A DNA stretch of 34,091 bases from Tolypothrix sp. FACHB-123 (GTDB lineage Bacteria > Cyanobacteriota > Cyanobacteriia > Cyanobacteriales > Nostocaceae), in NCBI RefSeq assembly GCF_014697075.1, contig NZ_JACJRE010000071.1:1-34091 (forward strand), in the 5' to 3' direction. The notes beneath the pieces are model-generated. The model saw only the letters and a program-made list of their open reading frames with translations, had not been told where the DNA came from and ran no database searches. Every line of letters begins with the position of its first letter. Within the stretch, counting starts at the first letter, position 1. Below, piece after piece: positions 1 through 9,300 of the stretch. The position numbers were made by a program, and so were the translations under genes.

Positions 1-56
1 TATTTTCAAGGTTCGGCGTCCTTTCAGCGTTGCTTTTTTCGCTCCGCTCTCAGGCA

Positions 57-92
57 CTTATCCAATATATCGAGCCTACTTTCGTTTGTCAA
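57..92 (-). promoter_or_regulatory. Strong sigma70-type promoter, leftward, probably of an rRNA operon
   Basis: On the minus strand a perfect -35 (TTGACA, forward 87-92) and a -10 TATATT (forward 64-69) are separated by exactly 17 bases, with transcription predicted to start near 57 and run off the left edge. The transcribed leader (57 to 1) ends in CCTTGAAAATA, which resembles the leader just upstream of bacterial 16S rRNA genes. The promoter elements are seen directly; that the target is an rRNA operon is inference, because no rRNA is inside the window. Confidence 0.65.
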
Positions 93-201
93 CTATTTTT
101 TGAGAAAAAATTGAGATTGTTTTGTCGGTGGTTGTAATCTATGTACAGCAAGGGTTTTAAGTTATAGTATTCCTGGATGTTGAGAAGGAAGCAATAAATT
201 T

Positions 202-1071
202 GTGAGCAAGTTTGGTGTATTGCCACCTTGGCTGGTGTTAGATCCACTATTAAATAGCTGGTTGTTGGAGGATATTGGTCGAGGCGATCGCACAACGAAC
301 AGCCTACTAGCTAAGGATTTGACACCAGGAACAGCTAAATGGATAGCGAAAGCTCCAGGAATTATTGCTGGGTTACCTGTTGCAGCAAGGGTATTTCAGC
401 TTTTGAATGAAAAAGTTAGCTTTGCACCGATGACAGATGAAGGCGCATGGTGTGAACCTGGACAAGTAGTGGCGGAAATTCATGGTTCGTTGGATGCGCT
501 GTTGATGGGGGAAAGGGTGGCGCTGAATTTAGCTATGCGGTTGAGTGGAATTGCAACTCTCACGAATAAATATGTAAAGCAAATTGCGGATTTACCTGCG
601 CAGTTGGTGGATACGCGCAAAACTATACCAGGGCTGAGGTTGTTGGAAAAATACGCAACGGCTGTGGGAGGTGCAATTAATCATCGTATGGGGCTGGATG
701 ATGCAGTGATGATTAAAGATAATCACATTGCGGCGGCTGGGGGAATTGGCGAAGCAATTACGCGCATCCGTTCGCAGATACCTTATCCGCTCACAATAGA
801 GGTAGAGACGGAAACTTTAGAGCAGGTGAAGGAAGCGCTAGAGTTTAAAGCTGACATTATTATGTTGGATAATATGTCTTTAGATATGATGTCTGTTGCG
901 GTGCAGTTGATTCGCCAAGAATATAGCCACATTAAAATTGAAGCCTCGGGTAATGTGACTTTGGCAACGATTCGGGCTGTGGCGCAAACGGGTGTAGACT
1001 ATATTTCTAGTAGCGCACCGATTACACAGTCTAAGTGGTTGGATTTGAGTATGAAAATTCCACTTAAATAA
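202..1071 (+). CDS. nadC: Nicotinate-nucleotide pyrophosphorylase (carboxylating) / quinolinate phosphoribosyltransferase
   Basis: Cytosolic enzyme of de novo NAD synthesis. It converts quinolinate and PRPP to nicotinate mononucleotide with release of CO2 and pyrophosphate. The 289-residue length is normal for NadC. Family signatures are visible in order: ALNLAMRLSGIATLT, DTRKTIPGLRLLEKYA, GGAINHRMGLDDAVMIKDNH, IEVETETLEQ, DIIMLDN, IEASGNV and a C-terminal GVDYISSSA. Basic residues of the DTRKT and NHR motifs are the expected substrate-phosphate ligands. Translation begins at GTG 202, preceded by AAGGAAG at 185-191. The gene stands alone: the next rightward gene is over 400 bases away, and the upstream side is a promoter for leftward transcription. 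Confidence 0.95.
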   Translation: MSKFGVLPPWLVLDPLLNSWLLEDIGRGDRTTNSLLAKDLTPGTAKWIAKAPGIIAGLPVAARVFQLLNEKVSFAPMTDEGAWCEPGQVVAEIHGSLDALLMGERVALNLAMRLSGIATLTNKYVKQIADLPAQLVDTRKTIPGLRLLEKYATAVGGAINHRMGLDDAVMIKDNHIAAAGGIGEAITRIRSQIPYPLTIEVETETLEQVKEALEFKADIIMLDNMSLDMMSVAVQLIRQEYSHIKIEASGNVTLATIRAVAQTGVDYISSSAPITQSKWLDLSMKIPLK

Positions 1072-1484
1072 CAATACCTTTGCTAATTTACGAGGGTAAG
1101 TTCATGTGGAATAAAAATATTATCCCCAGCAATAATATCTACTACAAGTATCAAGTAATGACACTTACTAGTAATCAATAATTTATACAGCTGCTTGATA
1201 ATTTATGCTTTTTGTTACGAAATGATTTGAATTTTGCAAATGATATGTATGATAAATTTGGGATTTTAAATTAAGTCAATAAATATCAATATTTAATATT
1301 GGATACCCGAAAAAAATAGGAGATTTTTAGTATATTTTTGGAGTTAAAAAATATGCTAAAAAAGAGCATCAATTGCTACAAGGTGATTTTTAGCAAAACT
1401 AATCTTGATTACAACTTAAAAACACACTTCTAGGGACAATGGAGGCAGACAAAAATACTGTTGTTTTGCGCTCGGAGACGAATA
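1072..1484. other. AT-rich intergenic region upstream of flv3B
   Basis: This 413-base stretch holds no credible gene. It is very A+T rich and should carry the flv3B promoter. The notable element is the NtcA-type site at 1155-1168, annotated separately. A frame beginning TTG 1461 is open into flv3B, but the ATG at 1485 is a better start. Confidence 0.6.
1155..1168 (+). promoter_or_regulatory. Candidate NtcA binding site (GTA-N8-TAC)
   Basis: The sequence GTAATGACACTTAC matches exactly the GTA-N8-TAC consensus of NtcA, the cyanobacterial nitrogen-control activator. It lies about 317 bases before the flv3B ATG, so an NtcA-driven transcript would have a long leader. Possible -10 hexamers of TAN3T form occur downstream (TAATTT at 1179-1184 and 1199-1204), but neither sits at the usual spacing of about 22 bases. 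A site like this can occur by chance in AT-rich DNA. Confidence 0.4.
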
Positions 1485-3203
1485 ATGGTAGCGATCGCAG
1501 AGAACGTTCAGCATCGGCTAACTATACAAACTGTAGAAATTGCCCCTAACACAACGGCGATTCGCTCTCTTGATTGGGATCGCGATCGCTTCGATATCGA
1601 ATTCGGACTCCAAAATGGAACGACTTACAATTCCTATCTAATTAGGGGTGAGCAAACAGTTTTAATTGATACTTCTCACCAGAAGTTTCGGGAACTGTAT
1701 TTAGAGACGCTCAAAAGTCTGGTAAACCCTAAGACTATTGATTACATTATTGTCAGTCACACAGAACCAGATCATAGCGGTTTGGTGGAAGATGTGCTGC
1801 AATTGGCTCCGAGAGCGACTGTTTTAGCATCGAAAATTGCATTGCAGTTTTTAGAAGGTTTGGTACACGATCCTTTTTCTAAGCGGATTGTCAAAAGTGG
1901 CGATCGCATAAATATTGGTAAAGGACATGAAATCGAATTCGTGAGTGCGCCAAATCTGCACTGGCCTGATACTATCTTTAGCTATGACCGCAAAACCGAA
2001 GTTATCTACACCTGCGATGCTTTCGGGATGCATTTCTGTGACGATCGGACTTTTGATGAAGATTTAGAAGCGATCGAAGCTGACTTTAGATTTTATTATG
2101 ATTGCTTGATGGGGCCGAATGCCCGTTCGTTGCTGAATGCAATGAAGCGGATGAAGGATTTAGGGAACATTAAAATTATTGCCAACGGTCACGGTCCTTT
2201 ACTTTATCATCATTTGGATGTTTTGACCGAGTGTTACCAAAGTTGGAGCCAAAGACAAGCAAAAGCAGAAACCACTGTTGGCTTGTTTTATGTCTCTGAA
2301 TATGGCTATGGCGATAAGCTGATTCAAGTGATTGGTGAGGGAATCCAAAAAACTGGGGTGGGAATCGAAATGATCGATCTCAGTTCTGCGGAAGCCCAAG
2401 AAATTCAGGAACTTGCAGGACGGGCGGCAGGTATTATTATTGGTATGCCACCAACTACTAATGCTGCTGCTCAAGCTGGAATTAGTTCGTTGTTGGCTGT
2501 GGCTAATAATAAGCAACTGGTGGGATTATTTGAGTGTTACGGTGGGGATGATGAACCCATTGATACACTGCGGCGCAAATTTATCGATTTGGGAGTGAAG
2601 GAAGCTTTCCCAGCGATTCGGATTAAGGAAACTCCTAGCGCCTCTACATATCAGCTATGTGCAGAAGCTGGTACGGATTTGGGACAGGTGCTAATGCGCG
2701 ATCGCAATATTAAGCAAATTAAGTCCCTCGACGTAAATATGGAAAAAGCGTTGGGACGAATTAGTAGTGGACTATATATTGTCACTACCAAAAAAGGTAA
2801 TGTTAGCGGTGCGATGCTAGCTTCTTGGGTGAGTCAAGCAAGTTTGCAACCTTTAGGATTTACCATTGCTGTCGCGAAAGATCGCGCGATTGATTCCTTG
2901 ATGCAAGTAGGCGATCGCTTTGTGCTGAATGTTTTAGAAGAAGGGAATTATCAGGAATTGAAGAAGCAATTCCTCAAGCGCTTACCTCCTGGTGCTGACA
3001 GATTTGCTGGTGTGAAAACGCAAACAGCGAAGAATGGTTCCCCAATTCTGACAGATGCGTTGGCGTATATGGAATGTGAGGTACAAAGCAGCATTGAATG
3101 TAGCGACCACTGGATTTTATATTGCACTGTCCAAGAAGGTCGTGTATCTAAATCTGATGGATTGACTGCTGTTCGTCATCGCAAAGTGGGTAACTACTAC
3201 TAA
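1485..3203 (+). CDS. flv3B: Class C flavodiiron protein with canonical di-iron site (Flv3 type, probably Flv3B)
   Basis: NAD(P)H:oxygen oxidoreductase of the cyanobacterial Flv1/Flv3 class, which reduces O2 to water. From ATG 1485 (GGAG at 1474-1477) it is 572 residues. Domain order is metallo-beta-lactamase-like (about 30-255), flavodoxin (about 265-415) and flavin-reductase barrel (about 425-572). All iron ligands are present: H92-x-E94-x-D96-H97 in SHTEPDH, H159 in NLHWPD, D178 in YTCDAF and H236 in NGHGPL. This marks the Flv3/Flv4 type. The next gene codes for the partner lacking the ligands. In Anabaena the adjacent flv3B-flv1B pair is heterocyst specific, and Flv3B is needed for oxic diazotrophic growth. 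Assigning the B rather than the A isoform rests on this adjacency and is inference. Confidence 0.88.
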   Translation: MVAIAENVQHRLTIQTVEIAPNTTAIRSLDWDRDRFDIEFGLQNGTTYNSYLIRGEQTVLIDTSHQKFRELYLETLKSLVNPKTIDYIIVSHTEPDHSGLVEDVLQLAPRATVLASKIALQFLEGLVHDPFSKRIVKSGDRINIGKGHEIEFVSAPNLHWPDTIFSYDRKTEVIYTCDAFGMHFCDDRTFDEDLEAIEADFRFYYDCLMGPNARSLLNAMKRMKDLGNIKIIANGHGPLLYHHLDVLTECYQSWSQRQAKAETTVGLFYVSEYGYGDKLIQVIGEGIQKTGVGIEMIDLSSAEAQEIQELAGRAAGIIIGMPPTTNAAAQAGISSLLAVANNKQLVGLFECYGGDDEPIDTLRRKFIDLGVKEAFPAIRIKETPSASTYQLCAEAGTDLGQVLMRDRNIKQIKSLDVNMEKALGRISSGLYIVTTKKGNVSGAMLASWVSQASLQPLGFTIAVAKDRAIDSLMQVGDRFVLNVLEEGNYQELKKQFLKRLPPGADRFAGVKTQTAKNGSPILTDALAYMECEVQSSIECSDHWILYCTVQEGRVSKSDGLTAVRHRKVGNYY

Positions 3204-3274
3204 AGCTGAGTAGAGCAGTAATATCTGCTCTTTCAAGGTGCAGAGAAATTATTACCAATAAATTTCTCTATTAC

Positions 3275-3343
3275 CTCTTCGCGCTGTGTCCTCTGTGGTT
3301 AGATTTATTGAACCGCAGAGTACGCAGAGAGCGCAAAGAAGAG
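3275..3343. repeat. Dispersed palindromic repeat (AACCGCAGAG family)
   Basis: Arms at 3275-3300 and 3311-3343 are imperfect inverted copies, with AACCGCAGAG on the right and CTCTGTGGTT on the left, around a 10-base loop. Relatives are at 15334-15352 and inside the mannosidase gene at 28816-28843. The element lies between flv3B and flv1B and could form a hairpin in their shared transcript. Confidence 0.75.
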
Positions 3344-3463
3344 AAGGATTTCATTAAGCAAATGAGATTTGCCAATCCCTTCATTCACGTTTTTGAATTA
3401 GCTAAAAACTGGGTAAATAGTACCTGGTTTTTCCAAGTTTTTGATAAAAATCACCGGAAATCT

Positions 3464-5176
3464 ATGAGCAATTCCAAACCCCGTGACGTACAAGTTTTGC
3501 CGATTGCGACAAATACTCAGGTTCTTAGAGCGCGTAGTTGGTCACGTTTGCGGTTTGAAATTGAATATGCACTGGAAAGGGGAACTACTTCCAATTGCTA
3601 TTTAATTGAAGGCGATAAAACTGCAATTATTGACCCACCTGGAGAAACTTTTACCGAAATTTATTTGCCTGCATTACAGCAGACATTGAATTTAACAAAG
3701 TTAGATTATGTAATTTTGGGTCATTTTAATCCTAACAGAGTGGTAACTTATAAAGCTCTGTTGGAGTTAGCACCGCAGATTACTTTTGTCTGTTCGCTTC
3801 CGGGTGCTGCTAATTTGCGCGCTGCTTTCCCTGATGACACTTTAAATATTTTGGTGATGCGGGGGAAAGAGACTTTAGATTTAGGTAAGGGTCATGTTTT
3901 AAAATTCTTCCCGACTCCGAGTCCGCGCTGGCCGGAAGCGCTTTGTACCTACGACCAACAAACACAAATTCTCTATACAGATAAGCTATTTGGCTCTCAT
4001 ATCTGTGGAGATGAGGTGTTTGATGATAATTGGGAAAGCTTCAAGGAAGACCAGCGTTATTATTACAACTGTTTGATGGCTCCCAATGCTTTGCATGTAG
4101 AAGCAGCTTTAGAGAAAATCTCTGATTTGCAGGTAAGAATGTATGGGGTTGGTCACGGGCCTTTGGTGCGTACCAGCTTAATTGAACTGACCAAATCCTA
4201 TGGCGAATGGAGCCACGCCCAAAGAACTAGAGAAATCTCTGTAGCGCTACTGTATGCTTCTGCTTATGGCAATACGGCAACTTTAGCACAGGCGATCGCA
4301 CTGGGATTAACTAAAGGCGGAGTGGCGGTTAAATCAATTAACTGCGAATTTGCTGACCCTGATGAAATTCGTACCACTTTACAAGAGTGCGATGCATTTA
4401 TTATTGGTTCTCCAACAATTGGGGGTCATGCACCTACCCCTATTCATACCGCTTTAGGTATTGTTCTCAGCGTTGGCGATAACAATAAACTGGCGGGTGT
4501 ATTTGGTTCCTATGGTTGGAGCGGTGAAGCCTTTGATTTAATTGAAGGTAAACTGCAAGATGCTGGCTATAAATTTGGTTTTGATACCCTCAAGGTGAAG
4601 TTTAAACCAGATGATGTGACTCTCAAATACTGTGAAGAACTCGGTACAGATTTTGCCCAAACTATCAAAAAGGCGAAAAAAGTCCGCGTACCCCAACAAG
4701 CTGCGACTCCTTTAGAACAAGCTGTAGGGCGAATCGTTGGTTCTGTTTGCGTGATTGCGGCGAAGCAAGGAGAAGTTTCTACAGGTATGTTAGGGGCTTG
4801 GGTATCTCAAGCAACATTTAATCCACCGGGAATTACGGTGGCGATCGCTAAAGAAAGAGCGATTGAATCTTTGATGTATCCTGGTGGGAAATTTACTCTC
4901 AATGTTTTAGAAGAAGGTAATCATTTGGAGTACATGAAACATTTCCGCAAATCGTTTGCGCCTGGGGAAGATAGATTTGCTAACTTTAGTACGGCGATTG
5001 CGGATAATGGTTGTGTTGTGTTGACAGATGCGATCGCCTATTTGGAATGTTCAGTTAGTCAGCGTTTAGAATGTGGCGATCATTGGGTAGTTTATGCAAC
5101 CGTAGATAACGGTAAATTACTCAAGCCTCATGCATTGACTGCTGTTAACCATCGCAAAACTGGTTCTCATTATTAA
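3464..5176 (+). CDS. flv1B: Class C flavodiiron protein with non-canonical metal site (Flv1 type, probably Flv1B)
   Basis: Partner of the preceding Flv3-type protein, with which it is expected to form the O2-reducing heterodimer. It has 570 residues from ATG 3464, with the same three domains. The di-iron ligands are replaced: H87-x-N89-x-N91-R92 (GHFNPNR) instead of HxExDH, R155 (SPRWPE) for the second His and K174 (YTDKLFG) for the bridging Asp; only H87 and H231 (GHGPL) remain. Such substitution is the hallmark of cyanobacterial Flv1/Flv2. The frame is open back to a TTG at 3308, but that extension (MNRRVRRERK) translates the dispersed palindrome and is not protein-like, so the ATG before SNSKPRDV was chosen. 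It probably shares a transcript with flv3B. Confidence 0.88.
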   Translation: MSNSKPRDVQVLPIATNTQVLRARSWSRLRFEIEYALERGTTSNCYLIEGDKTAIIDPPGETFTEIYLPALQQTLNLTKLDYVILGHFNPNRVVTYKALLELAPQITFVCSLPGAANLRAAFPDDTLNILVMRGKETLDLGKGHVLKFFPTPSPRWPEALCTYDQQTQILYTDKLFGSHICGDEVFDDNWESFKEDQRYYYNCLMAPNALHVEAALEKISDLQVRMYGVGHGPLVRTSLIELTKSYGEWSHAQRTREISVALLYASAYGNTATLAQAIALGLTKGGVAVKSINCEFADPDEIRTTLQECDAFIIGSPTIGGHAPTPIHTALGIVLSVGDNNKLAGVFGSYGWSGEAFDLIEGKLQDAGYKFGFDTLKVKFKPDDVTLKYCEELGTDFAQTIKKAKKVRVPQQAATPLEQAVGRIVGSVCVIAAKQGEVSTGMLGAWVSQATFNPPGITVAIAKERAIESLMYPGGKFTLNVLEEGNHLEYMKHFRKSFAPGEDRFANFSTAIADNGCVVLTDAIAYLECSVSQRLECGDHWVVYATVDNGKLLKPHALTAVNHRKTGSHY

Positions 5177-5190
5177 TTAGGATCGTTGAT

Positions 5191-5213
5191 GGTGCGTTGC
5201 GCGACAGCGCACC
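5191..5213. terminator. Hairpin between convergent flv1B and the REC-kinase gene
   Basis: GGTGCG (5191-5196) pairs with CGCACC (5208-5213); an alternative inner stem is TGCGC/GCGCA. There is no clear T-run, so it may serve as a bidirectional transcript end or simply be a copy of the GTGCGTTGCGC dispersed repeat also seen near 15281-15312. Confidence 0.4.
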
Positions 5214-5239
5214 CGACTATAAATAATTAATTTATGAGT

Positions 5240-6322
5240 TTAAAATAAATTGTTGAATAAAACTGTAAAAATACTACCTTGGGGATGATTTTCTTCCACA
5301 GTAATAGTACCGTGATGAGCTTCAATTGCCATTTTACAGAAAGCTAATCCTAAACCAATTTGCGAAACTTCTTGCATTAAACTGCCAACTTCATACTTTT
5401 CAAAAATGCGTTGACGAAGTTCAATAGGCACTCCTCGTCCGTAATCTATCACTTGAACTTTAATAATTCCTGGCTCTAAATACTCGGCTTTGAGAATAAT
5501 TTGTGAATGGGATGGAGAAAATTTAATGGCATTGGAAAGCAAATTATCTAATACGCGCCGGAAGATGGCAGAGTCAACTTTAATTATGCGGCTAATTTCC
5601 GGTAATTCACTTACCAAAGTGAGATGTCTTTGAGTAGCGATCGCCTCCAGATCTGTGACGGCTGATAAACAAATTTGACCCAAATCTACTTCTGTATAGT
5701 TGAGAATCATTTTGTCAGATTCTAACTTGGCCATCAATAATAAGTTATCAATTAAAGATTGGAGTTGTTGCACAGCGATGCCAATTTGCTCCAGCTTGCG
5801 TTGTTGTTTGTCTGCTGTTAGTCCTGTCAGTTGGAGAATCTCGGCTGACAGCACGATACTAGCCAGAGGATTGCGTAAATCATGGACAATCATGTTTACC
5901 ATATCTTCTCGCAGTTTCAGCAAGGCTTGCAGGTTGTCGTATTGCTGTTTAATCCGCAACATGGAATTAACTCTAGCTCTTAATTCCACACCGTTAACTG
6001 GCTTACTGATAAAGTCGTCTGCTCCTGTAGCTAAACATTGAGCTAAATCTTCTTTAGTGGTTAATGCAGTCACTACAATAATCGGAACTACCCGCCATTG
6101 AGGATCGGCTTTAATCCGCCGACATACTTCCATGCCATCGAGATCGGGCATCATAATATCGAGTAAAATCACATCAGGTTGAAAGCTACTTAAACGCTCC
6201 AGAGCTTGTCTACCACTAGGAGCATAGTAGAGACAATAGTTTTCTCCATCTAGCAATGTCTCAACAACATCAAAGTTATCCGGTTCATCATCAATGACCA
6301 AAATAGAGGGTTGATTTTGCAT
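5240..6322 (-). CDS. REC-histidine kinase (response regulator fused to kinase core)
   Basis: A 360-residue soluble signalling protein. An N-terminal receiver (about 6-125) has the acidic pair IDDE, the phospho-acceptor Asp in LLDIMMPD and Lys in SKPV. A HisKA domain follows with the phospho-His in VHDLRNPLAS (near 148). The HATPase_c domain has an N box (LDNLLSNAIKFSP), G1 (DYGRGVP) and G2 (IGLGLAF). There are no membrane segments. It begins at ATG 6322, 12 bases after the stop of the giant kinase gene on the same strand, so the two are very probably co-transcribed. The receiver is likely to be a phosphorylation target of the larger protein and to gate the attached kinase; that link is inferred from the operon. 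Confidence 0.9.
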   Translation of the reverse strand: MQNQPSILVIDDEPDNFDVVETLLDGENYCLYYAPSGRQALERLSSFQPDVILLDIMMPDLDGMEVCRRIKADPQWRVVPIIVVTALTTKEDLAQCLATGADDFISKPVNGVELRARVNSMLRIKQQYDNLQALLKLREDMVNMIVHDLRNPLASIVLSAEILQLTGLTADKQQRKLEQIGIAVQQLQSLIDNLLLMAKLESDKMILNYTEVDLGQICLSAVTDLEAIATQRHLTLVSELPEISRIIKVDSAIFRRVLDNLLSNAIKFSPSHSQIILKAEYLEPGIIKVQVIDYGRGVPIELRQRIFEKYEVGSLMQEVSQIGLGLAFCKMAIEAHHGTITVEENHPQGSIFTVLFNNLF

Positions 6323-6334
6323 GAAGAATTATCT

Positions 6335-9300
6335 CTACTTTGCTAATAATTGTTGAATGGCGATCGCTAATTGTTTCAGTTTTACGGGTTTGGTTAAATA
6401 TTCGTTAGCTCCCGCAGCTAAACAAAGTTCGCGATCGCCTGACATTGCAAGAGCTGTCAAGGCAATAATTGGCACATGCAGCAATTCGGGTTGTTCTCGA
6501 ATACGTCGCATCGCTTCCAGTCCGTCCATCACAGGCATTTGAATGTCCATCACAATTAAGTTGGGTCGTTGAGATTGGGCAAAATCAATGGCTTGTTGAC
6601 CATTTTTTGCTAACAATAGACGGTAGCCTCGGCTTTCAAGGTAGCCAGACATTGTATCAATGTTTGCCTGATTGTCTTCTGCTAGCAAAATTAAAGGAGT
6701 AGTCGCATCTGTTAAATTTTCTTTCATCCCCGCAGATAGGTTAGGAAGAATCAGATGTTGCACTTTTTCTATGGTTGACTGAAACTGAGCACGAGTAACA
6801 GGCTTCACTAAATATTCACAAGCCCCATTCACCATTCCTTTGGTACGCTCGTCCACTACGGAGATAATGATGACAGGAATATCTTTAGTTTTGGGGTTGG
6901 CTTTAAGCTGATTGAGTACGTCCCAACCCGATATGTTTGGCAATTGAATATCTAAAAATATCATAACAGGCTGAACTCGCAACACTTCATCGATTACTCC
7001 TTCGCCTTGGGCATAGACAATGGGTTGCATCTCCATTTCTGTGAGGTAGCGAGTAATTTGTTCAGCTGCGGGCACTGAATCTTCGATAATTAACACTGGA
7101 GAATTAGCCACAGCTAAACGACAGCTCGGCAATGGGGCGATAATCTGGGCAATGGGAGACATTATCCCTGGTTTATAGGGAATGCAGATGTTAAAACAGC
7201 TTCCCTTGCCAACTTCACTATCTACGGAAACTGTTCCCCCATGCAATGTTGCAATCCGCTCTACTAGTGCTAAACCTAATCCTGTACCAGAATATTGACG
7301 GTTCAGGCTGCTATCAAGCTGAACAAAAGGTTGAAATAGCTTGCTGATATTTTCTGGAGCAATCCCAATACCAGTATCAATAATCCGGAAACAAATATTA
7401 GGATCTGCTTTTGATTTGGGTTCAGGTAGTGACGATTTCCAGGAAGCGTTGTAAAATAGTGGGTTTACTATTTCTTCCCCTAGAGTTTCTAACTTCACTT
7501 CTAAAGTTACTGAACCCCCATCTGGAGTGAATTTAACGGCGTTGCTGAGCAAGTTGATCAGCACCTGACGTAAGCGGCGATCGTCTACCTGAATTGAGGC
7601 AATGTTGTTGGCAATACTCGTATTTAAACTAATGTTTTTCTTCAACGCCATCTGTTTAATAAAAGCCATACTGGCATCACAGAGACTGCTAACTGAGACT
7701 TCACTCAATTGCAGCTCCATTTTGCCAGATTCAATTTTGGATAAATCTAAAATGTCATTAATTAGTTCTAGCAGATGTTTACCGCTACGCTCAATAGTGG
7801 CGATCGCTTTGGCTTGGCGTTGATTGATTGCACCAAAAACACCTTCTTGAAAGCCTTCCGACATGCCCAAAATTGCATTCAGCGGCGTCCGCAGTTCGTG
7901 GCTCATGTTAGCCAGGAACTCATCTTTGAGGCGAGTGGCGCGGGCTAGTTGCTCATTTGTCCGTCGTAATTGTTCTTCTGCTTGTTTGCGATCGGTGATA
8001 TCTTCATAGGAACCGAGAATACCTATAATTTCACCTGCACTATTAGTTAAAGGAACTTTGCTAGTCCGCAACCATATTTGCTCACCATTGACATTGTTTG
8101 TTGGTTCTTCATAGCCTAGCTTGGCAGTTCTGCTTTCTATAACTGTTAAATCATCTGCACGGTAGAGGTGCGCCCACTGTGCCCAAGGTAACTCCGCATC
8201 AGTTTTTCCGATAATCTCCCCAGGCTTCAGTTGATAATCGTTGGCAAATCCAGGATTACAACCGAGAAACCGCGAATTTCTGTCTTTCCAAAAAACACGT
8301 TGGGGAATTGTATCGAGTATCAAACGCAACATTGACCGCGATTCTTCGAGTTCTTTTTGGGCTTGTTTGCGTTGCGCAGCTTGCCGACGGGCATCGCTAA
8401 TATCAAATAAGGTGGCTCGGTTGTATAAATAGTTGCCATCTGCATCCTTGACGGCAGTAGCATTGATTGTGACTGGTAAAATGCTGCCGTCTTGACAAAT
8501 CATGTCGTATTCTAAATCTTTCACCCAGCCTCTTTCTTTGAAGAGGGGATAGTTTTGCACAAAGGCTAAACGGCTACTTTCTGTCAAAAAATTGACTAAA
8601 GGTTGCCCTAGAATTTCCTCACGTTTATAGCCTAACCATTGCAGTTCAGTTTCGTTGACTTTAATAAAACAGCCTTCGCTATCAAGAGAATGGTAGCCAC
8701 AAGGAGCATTGTTATATAAATCTTCGACCTCCCGGGCATATTGCATAATCGCTTGTTCAGCCTGTTTGCGATCGCGTATATCAAAGATGCTAGAACGGCT
8801 AAATAGGTAGGTACCATCTTCGCTTTTGACAGCAGTGGCATTTAATAGCACTGGTAAAATCGTGCCATCTTGACAAACCATCTCAAACTCTAAATCTTTC
8901 ACCCAGCCGCGCTGTTTAAACTTAGGAAATTGCTGTCGAAAAACTGAACGACTGGTTTCTGTAATAAAATCAGTAAATTCTTTACCAATTATTTCTTGAT
9001 ATGTGTAGCCCAACCATTGCAATTCTGTATGATTGATATTAACAAAGCGACCATCAGCATCTAGCGAATGGTAGCCACAAGGAGCATTGTTGTAGAGATC
9101 TGCTAGCTCGCGGGTATATATTGCTAGCACCTGTTCCGATTCTTTGCGATCGCTAATATCTGTAACTCGCACTAAGTTGAGGTTACGTCCGGCTACAGTA
9201 ATTTGCTTGGCGGCAATATTTCCCCAGAAAAATTTGCCTTTACGAGTCACATATTCAATTTCTCGACTCCAGAAACCTTTTAACTGCATTTGGACGACAA

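Noticed and set aside
89-295. Leftward 68-codon frame over the left-edge promoter and nadC start
   Set aside because: It overlaps a clear promoter and the nadC N terminus and has no protein-like features.
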